Below are positions 36,943 through 45,566 of a stretch of DNA of 64,000 bases, in pieces (position 1 is the stretch's first letter; every line of letters starts with the position of its first letter). The stretch is from contig CAWFGC010000009.1 of NCBI GenBank assembly GCA_963815185.1, forward strand, positions 744,001-808,000. Reading direction: 5' to 3'. Under the pieces are notes generated by a model that saw nothing but the letters and a program-made list of their open reading frames with translations, was not told where the DNA came from and ran no database searches. The DNA comes from SHZL01 sp963815185. GTDB lineage: Bacteria; Pseudomonadota; Gammaproteobacteria; Xanthomonadales; SZUA-36. Made by a program: the position numbers and the translations under genes.

Positions 36943-38054
36943 ACCTGCTCGACCGCTATATCGTGCGGAATTTTCTGCTGGGCATGATTCCGGTATTGCT
37001 GTTATTGCTGGTGCTGTTCAGCTTCATGGCCCTGGCCGAAGAAATGGAGGATGTCGGCCAGGGCTCATTCACACAATTCGATGCGTTCATGGCGGTGTTG
37101 TATACCGCCCCGGGGCGCATGATCGATCTGTTGCCGGTGACCACCCTGCTGGGTGGATTGTTGGGACTGGGCGCCATGGCCAACCACCAGGAATTGATCG
37201 CGGCTCGCGTGGCCGGCATGTCACAGCCCCGCATGGCCCGGCCGATTCTGCTGCTGGCTGCAGCGCTGTCGCTGTCGGTGCTGCTGCTGCAGTCGTTCCT
37301 GATACCGTTCAGCGAACGCGCGGCCAACGAATTACGTGCCAAGGCGCTGGTGGAAACTGATGTCCACACTGGCGAAGGCGTTGAATTCTGGACGCGCAGT
37401 GGTAAAAACTTCGTCCGCGTCAATGACGTTCAATTGGGCCGCGTACTGAGCGATATCGAAATCTACACCACCGATGCCAAGGGCCGCTTCGAACATCTCA
37501 CCGAGGCTCATAGCGCCTTCATTGCCGGTGAGGATGACTGGTCGTTGCGTGATGTCACCCTGACCAAGATCGATGGCCTGAAAGTGCATGAAGAACATCG
37601 CGCTGAGCTGGATTGGCCGGGTTTGCTCAGTTCCGAACAGGCCGGCATCCTGGTGTTGCCGCTGGAAGCTCTCGCGCCGCTGGACCTTTCGCGGCTGATC
37701 GATTTTCAGCGCGAAAACGGGCTGGATACCCATATTTATCGTGTGGTCTGGTGGCAAAAGATCAGTGTTGCTCTGGCAGTGATCGGCATGGCTTTGCTGG
37801 CGTTGCCCTTGTTGATGGGTTCGACCCGCACGATATCAGCCGGCCAGCGTATGGTACTTGGCGGTTTGGTGGGCATCGGCTTCTATTTGATGCAGCAAAT
37901 CTTCGGCCACGTCACCTCCCTGTTCAACCTGCATCCACCGACCACCATCATGGCGCCGACAATATTGCTGTTGTTGGCTGCGACCTATGCGCAATTCATC
38001 GATGCCCGCCGCAAGCGGCGCGCGCAGCGGCGGGCTGCTAACACTAAAGCGTGA
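36939..38054 (+). CDS. lptG: LptG-family lipid export permease
   Basis: 371 residues starting MNLLDRYIVRNFLLGMIP, overlapping the lptF stop (ATGA). Six helices flank a periplasmic domain (about 130-255). GAMANHQELIAARVAGMSQPRMARP matches the coupling segment with LptB (positions about 80-104). The C-terminus ends in a basic tail (RRKRRAQRRAANTKA). It is the partner of LptF. The 3' end overlaps the convergent phosphoesterase gene by 11 bp. Confidence 0.9.
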   Translation: MNLLDRYIVRNFLLGMIPVLLLLLVLFSFMALAEEMEDVGQGSFTQFDAFMAVLYTAPGRMIDLLPVTTLLGGLLGLGAMANHQELIAARVAGMSQPRMARPILLLAAALSLSVLLLQSFLIPFSERAANELRAKALVETDVHTGEGVEFWTRSGKNFVRVNDVQLGRVLSDIEIYTTDAKGRFEHLTEAHSAFIAGEDDWSLRDVTLTKIDGLKVHEEHRAELDWPGLLSSEQAGILVLPLEALAPLDLSRLIDFQRENGLDTHIYRVVWWQKISVALAVIGMALLALPLLMGSTRTISAGQRMVLGGLVGIGFYLMQQIFGHVTSLFNLHPPTTIMAPTILLLLAATYAQFIDARRKRRAQRRAANTKA

Positions 38055-38937
38055 AATTCCACCGCTTTTCATCGGCCAGGGCAAAGCTGGATTTGTCCGC
38101 CGCGAGCGACTTCAGGCGCATGTGAATGCTCCAGCCCGGACCTCCGCCCTGCTGTAGTGGATCGATATCGAAGATTCGGAAGGAAGCCCTGTTGGCGCTG
38201 GAAGCGGAGGCGGTGCAAAACACGCGTGCTGCGCCTTCTTTCACGTCGAGATTGCGATGCTGATGGCCGCACCACACCAGCGCAGGCTGTTGTGCGGATA
38301 TCAGCGCCTGAAGCGCAGGGGTTTCCCTGAGCGCCTTGCTCCAACTGCTCATCTGCGGCAATGGGGGATGATGGATCGCAAGGCAGGGCATGCGGCCCTG
38401 TTCGCGGGTTTGCCTGAGCAAGACGGTGAGGCGGTCAATCTGATCCTGGCCCAGGGCGCCGCGGGAAGAGAACACCGGGGTCACGCAGGCCGACGAGGCG
38501 CCGATCAGCCGCACCATGCCCAGGTCCCGGGTAAAAGGATACGCCGAAGTCGACGTGTCCGGCATGCCCGCAGCGGGCGGGGGCAGTACAAAATTCCAGT
38601 GACGCCGCAACGCGGTCCAGGAGTCCGCCGCATAGACATCATGATTGCCGGGGACAAAAAAGACCTGCTCGGCAGGAGCCAGATCAGCCAGCCAGCCGCT
38701 GACTTCACGAATCTCTTGTTCCAATCCGATCTGGACCAGGTCCCCTGACAGGATCAACTGGTCGGCAGTTTCGGCGCGAATTGCCGCGGTCAGGAGTTCC
38801 AGGATCCCACGCCGGTATTCGAATTGCCGTTTGTAGGTCCAGGACAGGTAGCCTGAGCGTCTTTTGCCCCCTATCGAACGGATCGTCAGCCCTTCAAGTG
38901 AGCTCAAATGTGGATCGGTGAGATGAATTAGACGCAT
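38044..38937 (-). CDS. calcineurin-like metallophosphoesterase
   Basis: About 297 residues from MRLIHLTDPHLSS, with the metal motifs D-x-H (TDPH), GD (ILSGDLV), GNHD (FVPGNHDVY) and a C-terminal GHQH (VWCGHQHRN), plus HHPPLP. The family includes nucleases, cyclic-nucleotide and lipid-pyrophosphate hydrolases such as LpxH. The ATG at 38937 begins directly at the first motif; an upstream ATG at 38997 adds 20 residues without conserved features. A role in cleaving a CDP- or pyrophosphate-linked lipid of the island is possible but not shown. Confidence 0.83.
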   Translation of the reverse strand: MRLIHLTDPHLSSLEGLTIRSIGGKRRSGYLSWTYKRQFEYRRGILELLTAAIRAETADQLILSGDLVQIGLEQEIREVSGWLADLAPAEQVFFVPGNHDVYAADSWTALRRHWNFVLPPPAAGMPDTSTSAYPFTRDLGMVRLIGASSACVTPVFSSRGALGQDQIDRLTVLLRQTREQGRMPCLAIHHPPLPQMSSWSKALRETPALQALISAQQPALVWCGHQHRNLDVKEGAARVFCTASASSANRASFRIFDIDPLQQGGGPGWSIHMRLKSLAADKSSFALADEKRWNFTL

Positions 38938-39133
38938 GCCCCGGGTGCCTTGTTTATACCTTGTTCGTGCCTTTGTCGCTGTTTGGGAATCTGTCAAAGT
39001 GCCAGCTTGGTATAATCGCTTGTGCCAGGGGTCTTACGCCTGAACTGACCTGGTTCCCTGAGCAAGCGAGCGAACTATAACATGATGATATTTGCTCTTG
39101 TGCTGCGCCGGGCAAGTGCCAGGAATGGACCGC

Positions 39134-40114
39134 ATGCCCGATCATTCTGAGTGTGCGCAGGCCCGCGTGCCACCTGCCGGGGTTGAAAGCCTGCGTGGTT
39201 TGGTAGGCAGGCAGATCTCAGCAGCCTGCAATTGGCCCGATGACCGGCGTGACGGTCTGTTGCAGGCCATCCATGAACGCCATGGAGCGGGTGTGCAGGC
39301 CATCCTGATTTACGGTTCCTACCTGCGCGGCAAACGCGATACCCTGCTTGATTTCTACGTGCTGCTGGAGGATTACGCCGCCATGCGCTCTCGCTGGCAG
39401 GCAGCGCTGGCCTGGCTCTTGCCGCCCAATGTTTATCAGGTGCGTTATGCCACTGCATCCACAGAGACCCGAGCCAAGTATGCACTGATGACGCTGGATC
39501 GCTTTGCGCATGCAATGCGGCACGATTTTCATTCCTATTTCTGGGCGCGGTTCGCACAACCCAGTGGCTTGTTGTACTGTCGCGACGAAACCGTCCGGAC
39601 GCGGCTTATCGCGGCCATTGCCGATGCCGCTGGCACGTTTGTCCGGCGCGTAGTGCCCTGTCTTCCGGCCCGGTTTACATCTGCCGATCTGGTCGGCAGT
39701 GGATTGGCCCTGACTTACCGCTGTGAACTGCGCAGCGAATCGCCGCAACAGGTAAGCGCCTTGTACGGCTCCAATGCAGAGTACTATCAGGCGATGGTGG
39801 CGGCGCTGGCATCCGCCAGCCTGGGCTTCAGGGGCACAGGGCAAACCGATGAGTACCGGAACGAAACCGGTACGTGGTCAAGACGACTGGCAGTGTGCAG
39901 TTGGTGGCTGCGACGGCTGCAAGGCAAGCTGCTTTCAGTGCTGCGCCTGTCTAAAGCTGCCCTCACTTTTACCAGCGGATTTGACTACCTGTTGTGGAAG
40001 ATAGGGCGCCATTCCGGAGTCCGCATCGAGCCGACCCCGTTACAGCTCAAATATCCGCTGATTTTTGGCTGGTCCGTGCTGTGGCGCCTGTATCGGCGGG
40101 GTGCTTTCCGTTGA
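39134..40114 (+). CDS. nucleotidyltransferase-fold protein, possibly Tam41-like
   Basis: About 326 residues. AILIYGSYLRGKRDTLLDFYVLLEDY holds a GS-x-x-x-G ... D-x-Y pattern (about 57-80) like the GSG...DF core of nucleotidyltransferases such as mitochondrial Tam41, which makes CDP-diacylglycerol; the second metal Asp is replaced by Tyr or Leu. The rest includes a hydrophobic C-terminus with WWLRRLQGKLL and YLLWKIGRHSG. A distant homology call only. GGA nine bases before the ATG at 39134 supports that start; a TTG at 39092 is the alternative. It lies convergent with the spt operon and may activate a lipid precursor. Confidence 0.45.
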   Translation: MPDHSECAQARVPPAGVESLRGLVGRQISAACNWPDDRRDGLLQAIHERHGAGVQAILIYGSYLRGKRDTLLDFYVLLEDYAAMRSRWQAALAWLLPPNVYQVRYATASTETRAKYALMTLDRFAHAMRHDFHSYFWARFAQPSGLLYCRDETVRTRLIAAIADAAGTFVRRVVPCLPARFTSADLVGSGLALTYRCELRSESPQQVSALYGSNAEYYQAMVAALASASLGFRGTGQTDEYRNETGTWSRRLAVCSWWLRRLQGKLLSVLRLSKAALTFTSGFDYLLWKIGRHSGVRIEPTPLQLKYPLIFGWSVLWRLYRRGAFR

Positions 40115-40141
40115 GCAGCGGCTTCTGCAAAAGCGGCGACT

Positions 40142-41329
40142 TCAGGTCTTTTCCCCTAAGCCGAGTTGCCGGAACGCCTCGATAATGGTTTCAATTTGCT
40201 GCGGCGTGTGCGCCGCGCTGACACTGCAGCGCAGGTAGCTCGAACTGTCCGGGGAGGCCGGCGGAATCATCAGGTTGACATAGATGCCTTTTTCCAACAG
40301 GCGGTTCCAGCATTCGAGCGCGGCCTGCTTCTCACCGATCAGTATTGCCACCACGGGACTGACTTCCCGTCCGGTGCGGTAGCCGAGTGACTGCAGCCCC
40401 TGGTAAAGCTGATTCGCGTTTTGCCACAGGCGTTGGCGCAATTCAGGTCGGGAGCGCAATTGCCGCAGCGCCTCACGCGTGGTTGCGATGATCGACGGGC
40501 TGGAAGAGGCAGTGAAGATAAACGGGCGGGAAACATAACGAAACAATGCCAGCTCCGCATGCGGGCTGACGCAAAAGCCCCCCATCGAACCCAGGCTCTT
40601 GCTGAACGTGCCGACCACGAAATCCACACGGTCGAGCACGCCTTCGGCTTCGGCAACCCCGCGCCCATGCTCACCATACGCACCCAGCGAATGTGCTTCA
40701 TCAACGAACAGCAGCGCGCCGAAACGTTCCTTGACCGCGACGATCGCTTTCAGCGGCGCACAGTCTCCAAGCACGCTGTATAAACCTTCGGTGACGATCA
40801 GGCAGTTTTGCGCTTTCTCGCCCAGCCGCTGAATGCGTCTTTCCAGGCTGCCCACGTCATTGTGTTTGAAGCGGAATATTTCCGCGCCGCTCATGCGGCA
40901 GCCGTCATACAGGCTGGCATGGGCATCGGCGTCCAACAGCACTGCATCACCGGGCGCAAGCAATGCCACCAGGGTGCCGAGGTTGGCGGCATAGCCGGTG
41001 GAAAACACCATGCCGTAGGGCATTTCGTAGAAATCGGCGAACTCGCGCTCCAGAGCCGTGTGGGTGGCAAAGCTGCCATTCGCCATGCGCGATCCGGTAG
41101 TGCCGCTACCCTGGGTTTCCAGCGCGCGCTTGCCGGCCTCGATGCAAGCCGGATCGAAAGTGAGGCCAAGATAGTTGTTGGTGCCGGCCAGGATGGTGTG
41201 CCGGCCTTCCACCAGACCCTCGGTTGCGGACAGTATCTCGTCAATCACGACCTGGGTCGGGTCGTGTTCGCCGGCATTCAAACCGGCGCGAATCTTCTCA
41301 GCGGCAGCAAACTTATCGAGCAGAGCCAC
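40142..41329 (-). CDS. spt: serine palmitoyltransferase (alpha-oxoamine synthase)
   Basis: 395 residues, PLP-dependent alpha-oxoamine synthase. NYLGLTFDP, GSGTTGSRMANGSFATH, FSTGYAANLG, DEAHSLGAYGEHGRG and FSKSLGSMGGF (PLP lysine in FSK) are family motifs. Related enzymes (KBL, BioF, ALAS) share these, but the context decides: an acyl carrier protein gene ends 5 bp upstream and a ceramide reductase-like epimerase and an acyl ligase precede it, the order known from the Caulobacter ceramide locus. The enzyme condenses L-serine with an acyl thioester to 3-ketosphinganine. Translation starts at a GTG. Confidence 0.88.
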   Translation of the reverse strand: MALLDKFAAAEKIRAGLNAGEHDPTQVVIDEILSATEGLVEGRHTILAGTNNYLGLTFDPACIEAGKRALETQGSGTTGSRMANGSFATHTALEREFADFYEMPYGMVFSTGYAANLGTLVALLAPGDAVLLDADAHASLYDGCRMSGAEIFRFKHNDVGSLERRIQRLGEKAQNCLIVTEGLYSVLGDCAPLKAIVAVKERFGALLFVDEAHSLGAYGEHGRGVAEAEGVLDRVDFVVGTFSKSLGSMGGFCVSPHAELALFRYVSRPFIFTASSSPSIIATTREALRQLRSRPELRQRLWQNANQLYQGLQSLGYRTGREVSPVVAILIGEKQAALECWNRLLEKGIYVNLMIPPASPDSSSYLRCSVSAAHTPQQIETIIEAFRQLGLGEKT

Positions 41330-41334
41330 AGCGC

Positions 41335-41616
41335 TTACCCGGCCTGGGCGTCCATTTGCTGCGCGACAACCCTGGCCAGGTCGGAGACGGTATGCACGTC
41401 AGACAGGCTGTTCATATCGATAGCGACATCGAGTTCATCCTCGATTTCCATCAGGAACTCCATGACCTGAAACGAGTCCAGCGTCAGATCCGAGGTCAGG
41501 TTGGTGGCGCCACGTACTTCGATCCGGCTCCTGGGATCTGCTGCCCAACGAGGCTCGAGATAACCCGTTAGCAAATCGCTGAGCTGTCGTTCCAGGGTGG
41601 CAATTTTCTTGTTCAA
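41335..41616 (-). CDS. acyl carrier protein for sphingolipid synthesis
   Basis: About 93 residues. LTSDLTLDSFQVMEFLMEIEDELDVAIDM has the phosphopantetheine serine in D-S-F and the acidic helix II of ACPs (about 50-78 here). A longer frame to 41733 would overlap the previous gene by 92 bp; I place the start at a TTG (41616) after GGA, with low certainty. It sits 5 bp before spt and should deliver the acyl group to it, as the dedicated ACP does in Caulobacter. Confidence 0.82.
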   Translation of the reverse strand: MNKKIATLERQLSDLLTGYLEPRWAADPRSRIEVRGATNLTSDLTLDSFQVMEFLMEIEDELDVAIDMNSLSDVHTVSDLARVVAQQMDAQAG

Positions 41617-41641
41617 TGTTGTTCCGTCGGCTGCAAGTGTG

Positions 41642-42604
41642 TCATTCGCTCTGGTCCAGGCTGAGTCGTATCCCGTTGGCAAGGTCCGTTTGTGGTTGCC
41701 AACCGGTCGCCTGGATGAAGTCGCTATTGTCACACAACCAGTCCGTCTGAGTCAGTTCCCGCACTTTGCCTGGGGTCAGCATGGGCGCATAGCCCATAAC
41801 GGCAGATAGCGCCAGGTTGGTTCTGGCGATAGCGGCCAGCAGAGCGTGAGGAAGGCCCAGAATACAAAAATGTGATTTGCCTGCCGCTTGCATGATCGCC
41901 GGCCAGTCATAACCGCCCTTGCGGCCGTCATCGATGGCAAAAGTCCGTCCGGCACATTGTTGCCAGGATTGTAGCCAGGCCAGCACTGCATTGGCGAGAT
42001 CATCTGCGTAAAGCACTGAAAATCTTTGGTTTTTCGGACCGGGTCGCGCCAGCACGCCGCGCCGCGCCATTTTCAGGATGCCCGCCATTTCGGTGTCTCC
42101 GGGTCCGTAAACCGCCGGTGGGCGCAAAATGGTCCACGGCCGGCCGGTCTGCCGGCGCAGGGCTTCTTCACCGAGGTATTTGCTGCGGGCATAGTCGGAT
42201 AGTTCGGGCCGGCTCGCAGCCAGTGAACTGATCAGTAGAAACGGTGTTTGCAATGTCTGTGAGGCTTGCGCCTGAACCAATGCTTCCACGCCGGTGACAT
42301 TCGCCGGCAGGAAATCATCCAGGTTTCTGCCGCGTACGCTGCCCGCACAGTAAACAGTGGCTGAAACAGCGCCAGCCGCTTGCGCCAGGGCCGTGGCGTC
42401 GGACAATTCGCACCGGACAACTTCGCAGCGAGGGTCGGCATGGGGAAGATTGCGGGATCCGGGCCGCACGATGATGCGCAGCGGAATACCGGCACCCAGC
42501 AGGGCCTGTTGAATTCGCCGCCCGATAAAGCCGGTCGCACCGGTCAGCAAGACCGGTGTCGATGGGTTGGATAATGGTGGAGCAGATCGGGCCGACGGGT
42601 GCAA
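41642..42604 (-). CDS. cerR: NAD-dependent epimerase/dehydratase, ceramide reductase-like
   Basis: 320 residues of the extended SDR family: GATGFIGRRIQQALL is the NAD(P) loop, ISSLAASR holds the active Ser region and YARSKYLGE the Tyr-x-x-x-Lys pair; LRPPAVYGPGD follows. In bacterial sphingolipid loci this position is held by CerR, which reduces the 3-keto group after N-acylation. The start is a TTG at 42604, 18 bp after the acyl ligase stop. Assignment rests on family plus operon context; sequence alone would allow other epimerases. Confidence 0.78.
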   Translation of the reverse strand: MHPSARSAPPLSNPSTPVLLTGATGFIGRRIQQALLGAGIPLRIIVRPGSRNLPHADPRCEVVRCELSDATALAQAAGAVSATVYCAGSVRGRNLDDFLPANVTGVEALVQAQASQTLQTPFLLISSLAASRPELSDYARSKYLGEEALRRQTGRPWTILRPPAVYGPGDTEMAGILKMARRGVLARPGPKNQRFSVLYADDLANAVLAWLQSWQQCAGRTFAIDDGRKGGYDWPAIMQAAGKSHFCILGLPHALLAAIARTNLALSAVMGYAPMLTPGKVRELTQTDWLCDNSDFIQATGWQPQTDLANGIRLSLDQSE

Positions 42605-42622
42605 TATGCAGAAGAGCCTGGT

Positions 42623-44386
42623 TCAGGCGATTTTGCGGGTGCCAGCCTCCGGGGTGACTTGTTCTACGCGGCGTTGGGCCAGCCGTTCAAAGTAGCCTTT
42701 CCGTGACTGTGAGCGCGAGAGCTTTCCGGAAGACGTACGTGGCAATGTGCCCGGTTTGACCAGGTCGATCAGCACATTGATGCCAAAGTTTTCATGCATC
42801 AATGCCCAGATGGCGTGGATCATTTGTTCGCGGCTCGATGCATCGCGATCCCGGGTTTCAACCACCAGTACGGCCTGGTCCTCCCCATCATCCTGGGGTA
42901 CGGCAAATGCAGCGACGCCACCGAGACGGACTTCATCGAGCTTTTCCGCCACGCTTTCCATGTCGTGCGGCCAGATATTACGGCCCTTGATGATGATCAC
43001 GTCCTTGCTGCGCGCGGTAATCACCAGGTGCGAACCAATACGATAACCAATATCACCGGTATCCAGCCAACCGTCCGCGGAAAGCACCGCGCGCGTTGCC
43101 GATTCATCGCGGAAATAGCCGGACATCACGTTCGGTCCCCTGAGATAGATTTCTCCACACTGGCGGTCACCGAGTTCCGCGCCTTGCGGATCGCGAATGC
43201 AGAAATCGAAACTGGGTAAGATGACACCGCAGTCCACGTAGCCCGCGAGGTTTTCATGCTCCGCACTGACCGCTTTTGCATCGCCATTGGTGGCCATGAG
43301 CTCAGAGTCCACGTAATCCACTTGCAGTCCTTCATTCAAAGGCGCAAAGCTGACAGCCAATACCGTTTCCGCCATGCCGTAGCAGGCCGTGAAGGCCTTC
43401 GGGTCAAAGCCGCAGGGAGCCAGGGCCGTGGCAAACGCCCGCAGGGGCTCAGGCTTGATTTGTTCGGCGCCGACGCATGCAGCGCGCCAGGCGCTGAGGT
43501 CGTAGCGCGCGTAATCCGCAGGCCGCAGGCGGCGCGCACACAGCGCATAACCGAATGTGGGGCTGGAGGAAATCGTCCCGCGATTTTCGGAAAGCAGTTT
43601 CAGCCACAAACGCGGGCGCATCGCAAATGTGCGTGAGGCCAGGTAGTCGGCAGAAAGCTGGGCAATCAGGGGCACCAGGATAAATCCGATCATGCCCATA
43701 TCGTGATAGAACGGCAACCACGATACGAAGCGGTCATTGCGGTCCAGTTTCAAACCGTAGAGCGCGATCTCCCGCAGGTTGTTCAGCACCGTCTCCTGAT
43801 CGATTTCCACGCCGCGCGGAAAACGGGTGCTGCCCGAGGTGTACTGTAGATAAGCGATCTCTTTGCCGCTGGACGGCCGCAGTTCGACATCGGCCAAAGG
43901 CAGGTTGTCAAACGCGTCCGGCGTTCCGCTCATGACCAGGTTCAGCGATGATGCCACTTCCTCCAGGAACTCGGCATGCGAGTCGGGTGCTACCGCAATG
44001 GCAGCCCCACAACTGTCCAGCATGCGGCGTATCTGCCCGACATAAGCCTTGTGCGCACCCAACTGCACGCCAGCCGGTACCGCCACGGGAACCAGGCCGG
44101 CAAATTGGCAGGCAAAGAAAAAGCGATGGAACGCGGGGCCGGTTTCGGCAATGATGCCGACGCGCGAACCGCGCGGGCAACCCAGGCTGGCCAAACGGCT
44201 GGCCAGGGTCCTGGCATCCGCCAGCAGATCCCGATAGCTGAGCACGACCTCGAGTTGACCGCTATGGTCAAAAAAATTGAAGCCGGAATCTCCGCGCGCA
44301 GCGTATTCCAACGCGTCTGCAAGACCGGAAAAGCCCTCGCACTTGAGCGCTAATTCTTTATTGACGGGGGTTGGAGTTAAACTCAT
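42623..44386 (-). CDS. fatty acyl-AMP/acyl-ACP ligase of the sphingolipid operon
   Basis: 587 residues of the ANL family. YLQYTSGSTRFPRGVEI is the ATP-binding P-loop, ACYGMAETVLAVSF a further core motif, and LDTGDIGYR the hinge with the AMP-ribose Asp. The insertion and length resemble FadD32/FAAL-type enzymes that load fatty acids on carrier proteins. With the ACP two genes downstream it probably makes the acyl-ACP used by Spt. The start MSLTPTPVNK at 44386 has AGGGA eight bases upstream; the frame extends to 44440 without support. It is the first gene of the aasR-cerR-acp-spt operon. Confidence 0.85.
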   Translation of the reverse strand: MSLTPTPVNKELALKCEGFSGLADALEYAARGDSGFNFFDHSGQLEVVLSYRDLLADARTLASRLASLGCPRGSRVGIIAETGPAFHRFFFACQFAGLVPVAVPAGVQLGAHKAYVGQIRRMLDSCGAAIAVAPDSHAEFLEEVASSLNLVMSGTPDAFDNLPLADVELRPSSGKEIAYLQYTSGSTRFPRGVEIDQETVLNNLREIALYGLKLDRNDRFVSWLPFYHDMGMIGFILVPLIAQLSADYLASRTFAMRPRLWLKLLSENRGTISSSPTFGYALCARRLRPADYARYDLSAWRAACVGAEQIKPEPLRAFATALAPCGFDPKAFTACYGMAETVLAVSFAPLNEGLQVDYVDSELMATNGDAKAVSAEHENLAGYVDCGVILPSFDFCIRDPQGAELGDRQCGEIYLRGPNVMSGYFRDESATRAVLSADGWLDTGDIGYRIGSHLVITARSKDVIIIKGRNIWPHDMESVAEKLDEVRLGGVAAFAVPQDDGEDQAVLVVETRDRDASSREQMIHAIWALMHENFGINVLIDLVKPGTLPRTSSGKLSRSQSRKGYFERLAQRRVEQVTPEAGTRKIA

Positions 44387-44887
44387 ACCAGAATCCCTAT
44401 CGGTTCGCAGTCTATGTCCCTTGTATGTGTCGTTCATCATAGCTGGAGCCTTCTGCGCCTTTGTGTTGGTTTCACGCTTCTAACGGTCATTATTACTCTG
44501 CCAACACCACTCAAGGAGCCAGTTCAAAATTTTTTTGGCGGGTGATGTGTGGCCTTACCTTGGGCCCAATTCAGGTAATGCGAAAGACAAGCCCACAGTT
44601 CGCTGCGTGACTGATCCCATCATAATCAAGACCAACCTTCACAATGCCTGGTGCAAGTCCAATAACCTGATAAACATAAAACGGATTTGCTCCAACAGCC
44701 GCAACCGCCGGGCAAGCCGTTCCTGCACACCATCATGTTGTAAACCCGCTCAACTACATTAGTTCTTTTGTTTTTAGCCTAACTCTGAAATTACAGTGAT
44801 TTCAGCGGTTATTATAAGGATTATTATGAATTTGTGGTAAAAGAATCGTTAACCGGCGCACAGTATTCTACACTTGTAAGACTTAGG
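44387..44887. other. intergenic region upstream of the spt operon
   Basis: About 500 bp between the acyl ligase start and the cupredoxin stop, both minus strand. It is more AT-rich than its surroundings, in particular 44720-44830. It should hold the promoter of the sphingolipid operon. I find no gene, RNA or clear terminator. Confidence 0.4.
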
Positions 44888-45559
44888 TCAAGATTGTCTG
44901 TTATCCTGAAATGTGGCCTTGATGCCCAATATGGCCAACAAGAAACCCGCAATCAAGGCCAAACCGGCAAGCAAAAGTACATTTTTTGGCAGGTAGGAGG
45001 ACCGGTAAAAGTCGTCGCTGACTGCCGGAATACCCCATAAATTTCCGCTGCCTTTACCCACTACCAACTGGCCCCGCATGCCTTTTTCCATGTGTTGCGC
45101 CAGGTCGCAGTGAACCAGGTAGGTATGGTCTCCGCCGGGCACTATCAAGGTCCCGCTTTTTTGTTTGCCGCCCGGAACCTCGATGTGAAACATCCCGGCC
45201 GGGTAAAGGTACTTGGGCAGACCGTGAACCATCCATTGATGACGCACACTGTCTTCATTGACGAAGGTGATCTCCACGCGGCTGCATGGCGCAACCTGAA
45301 CTTCGGGCTGGCTCATGCCGAAAATCTGGCCTGGCTGCGCTGAGGCGTATTTGCGCCCGGCATGAATGGTGAAGTGGTAATCCCGGCTGATTTCAGCACA
45401 ATCCCGCGGCAGCGTTGAGCGATTCTCGTTCATTACGATGCCGCTGTCGTCGACCATCATGTGGTGGTGCATGTGGGCCGAGTGTTCGTCCATCGCCTGG
45501 CTGTGCCCTGCAAGCGGGACAGCCAGCAGCAGGCAGGAAAGCATCAACAAGCGTTTCAT
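44888..45559 (-). CDS. membrane-anchored cupredoxin (blue copper protein)
   Basis: 223 residues: signal peptide, a His/Met-rich N-terminal stretch (DEHSAHMHHHMM), a cupredoxin domain (about 60-165) and a C-terminal helix (about 195-215). Type 1 copper ligands are visible: His in VRHQWMVHG, Cys and His in VHCDLAQH, and Met in EKGM. It probably passes electrons to or from the multicopper oxidase, whose stop is 7 bp upstream of this start. The His-rich stretch may acquire copper. Function of the pair, oxidation of a metal, phenol or cytochrome, is not evident. Confidence 0.82.
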   Translation of the reverse strand: MKRLLMLSCLLLAVPLAGHSQAMDEHSAHMHHHMMVDDSGIVMNENRSTLPRDCAEISRDYHFTIHAGRKYASAQPGQIFGMSQPEVQVAPCSRVEITFVNEDSVRHQWMVHGLPKYLYPAGMFHIEVPGGKQKSGTLIVPGGDHTYLVHCDLAQHMEKGMRGQLVVGKGSGNLWGIPAVSDDFYRSSYLPKNVLLLAGLALIAGFLLAILGIKATFQDNRQS

Positions 45560-45566
45560 CGCACGG

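Noticed and set aside
40142..41329. Reading the PLP enzyme as glycine C-acetyltransferase (Kbl) or BioF
   Set aside because: No threonine dehydrogenase or biotin genes are nearby, and the ACP-reductase-acyl ligase operon matches serine palmitoyltransferase loci.
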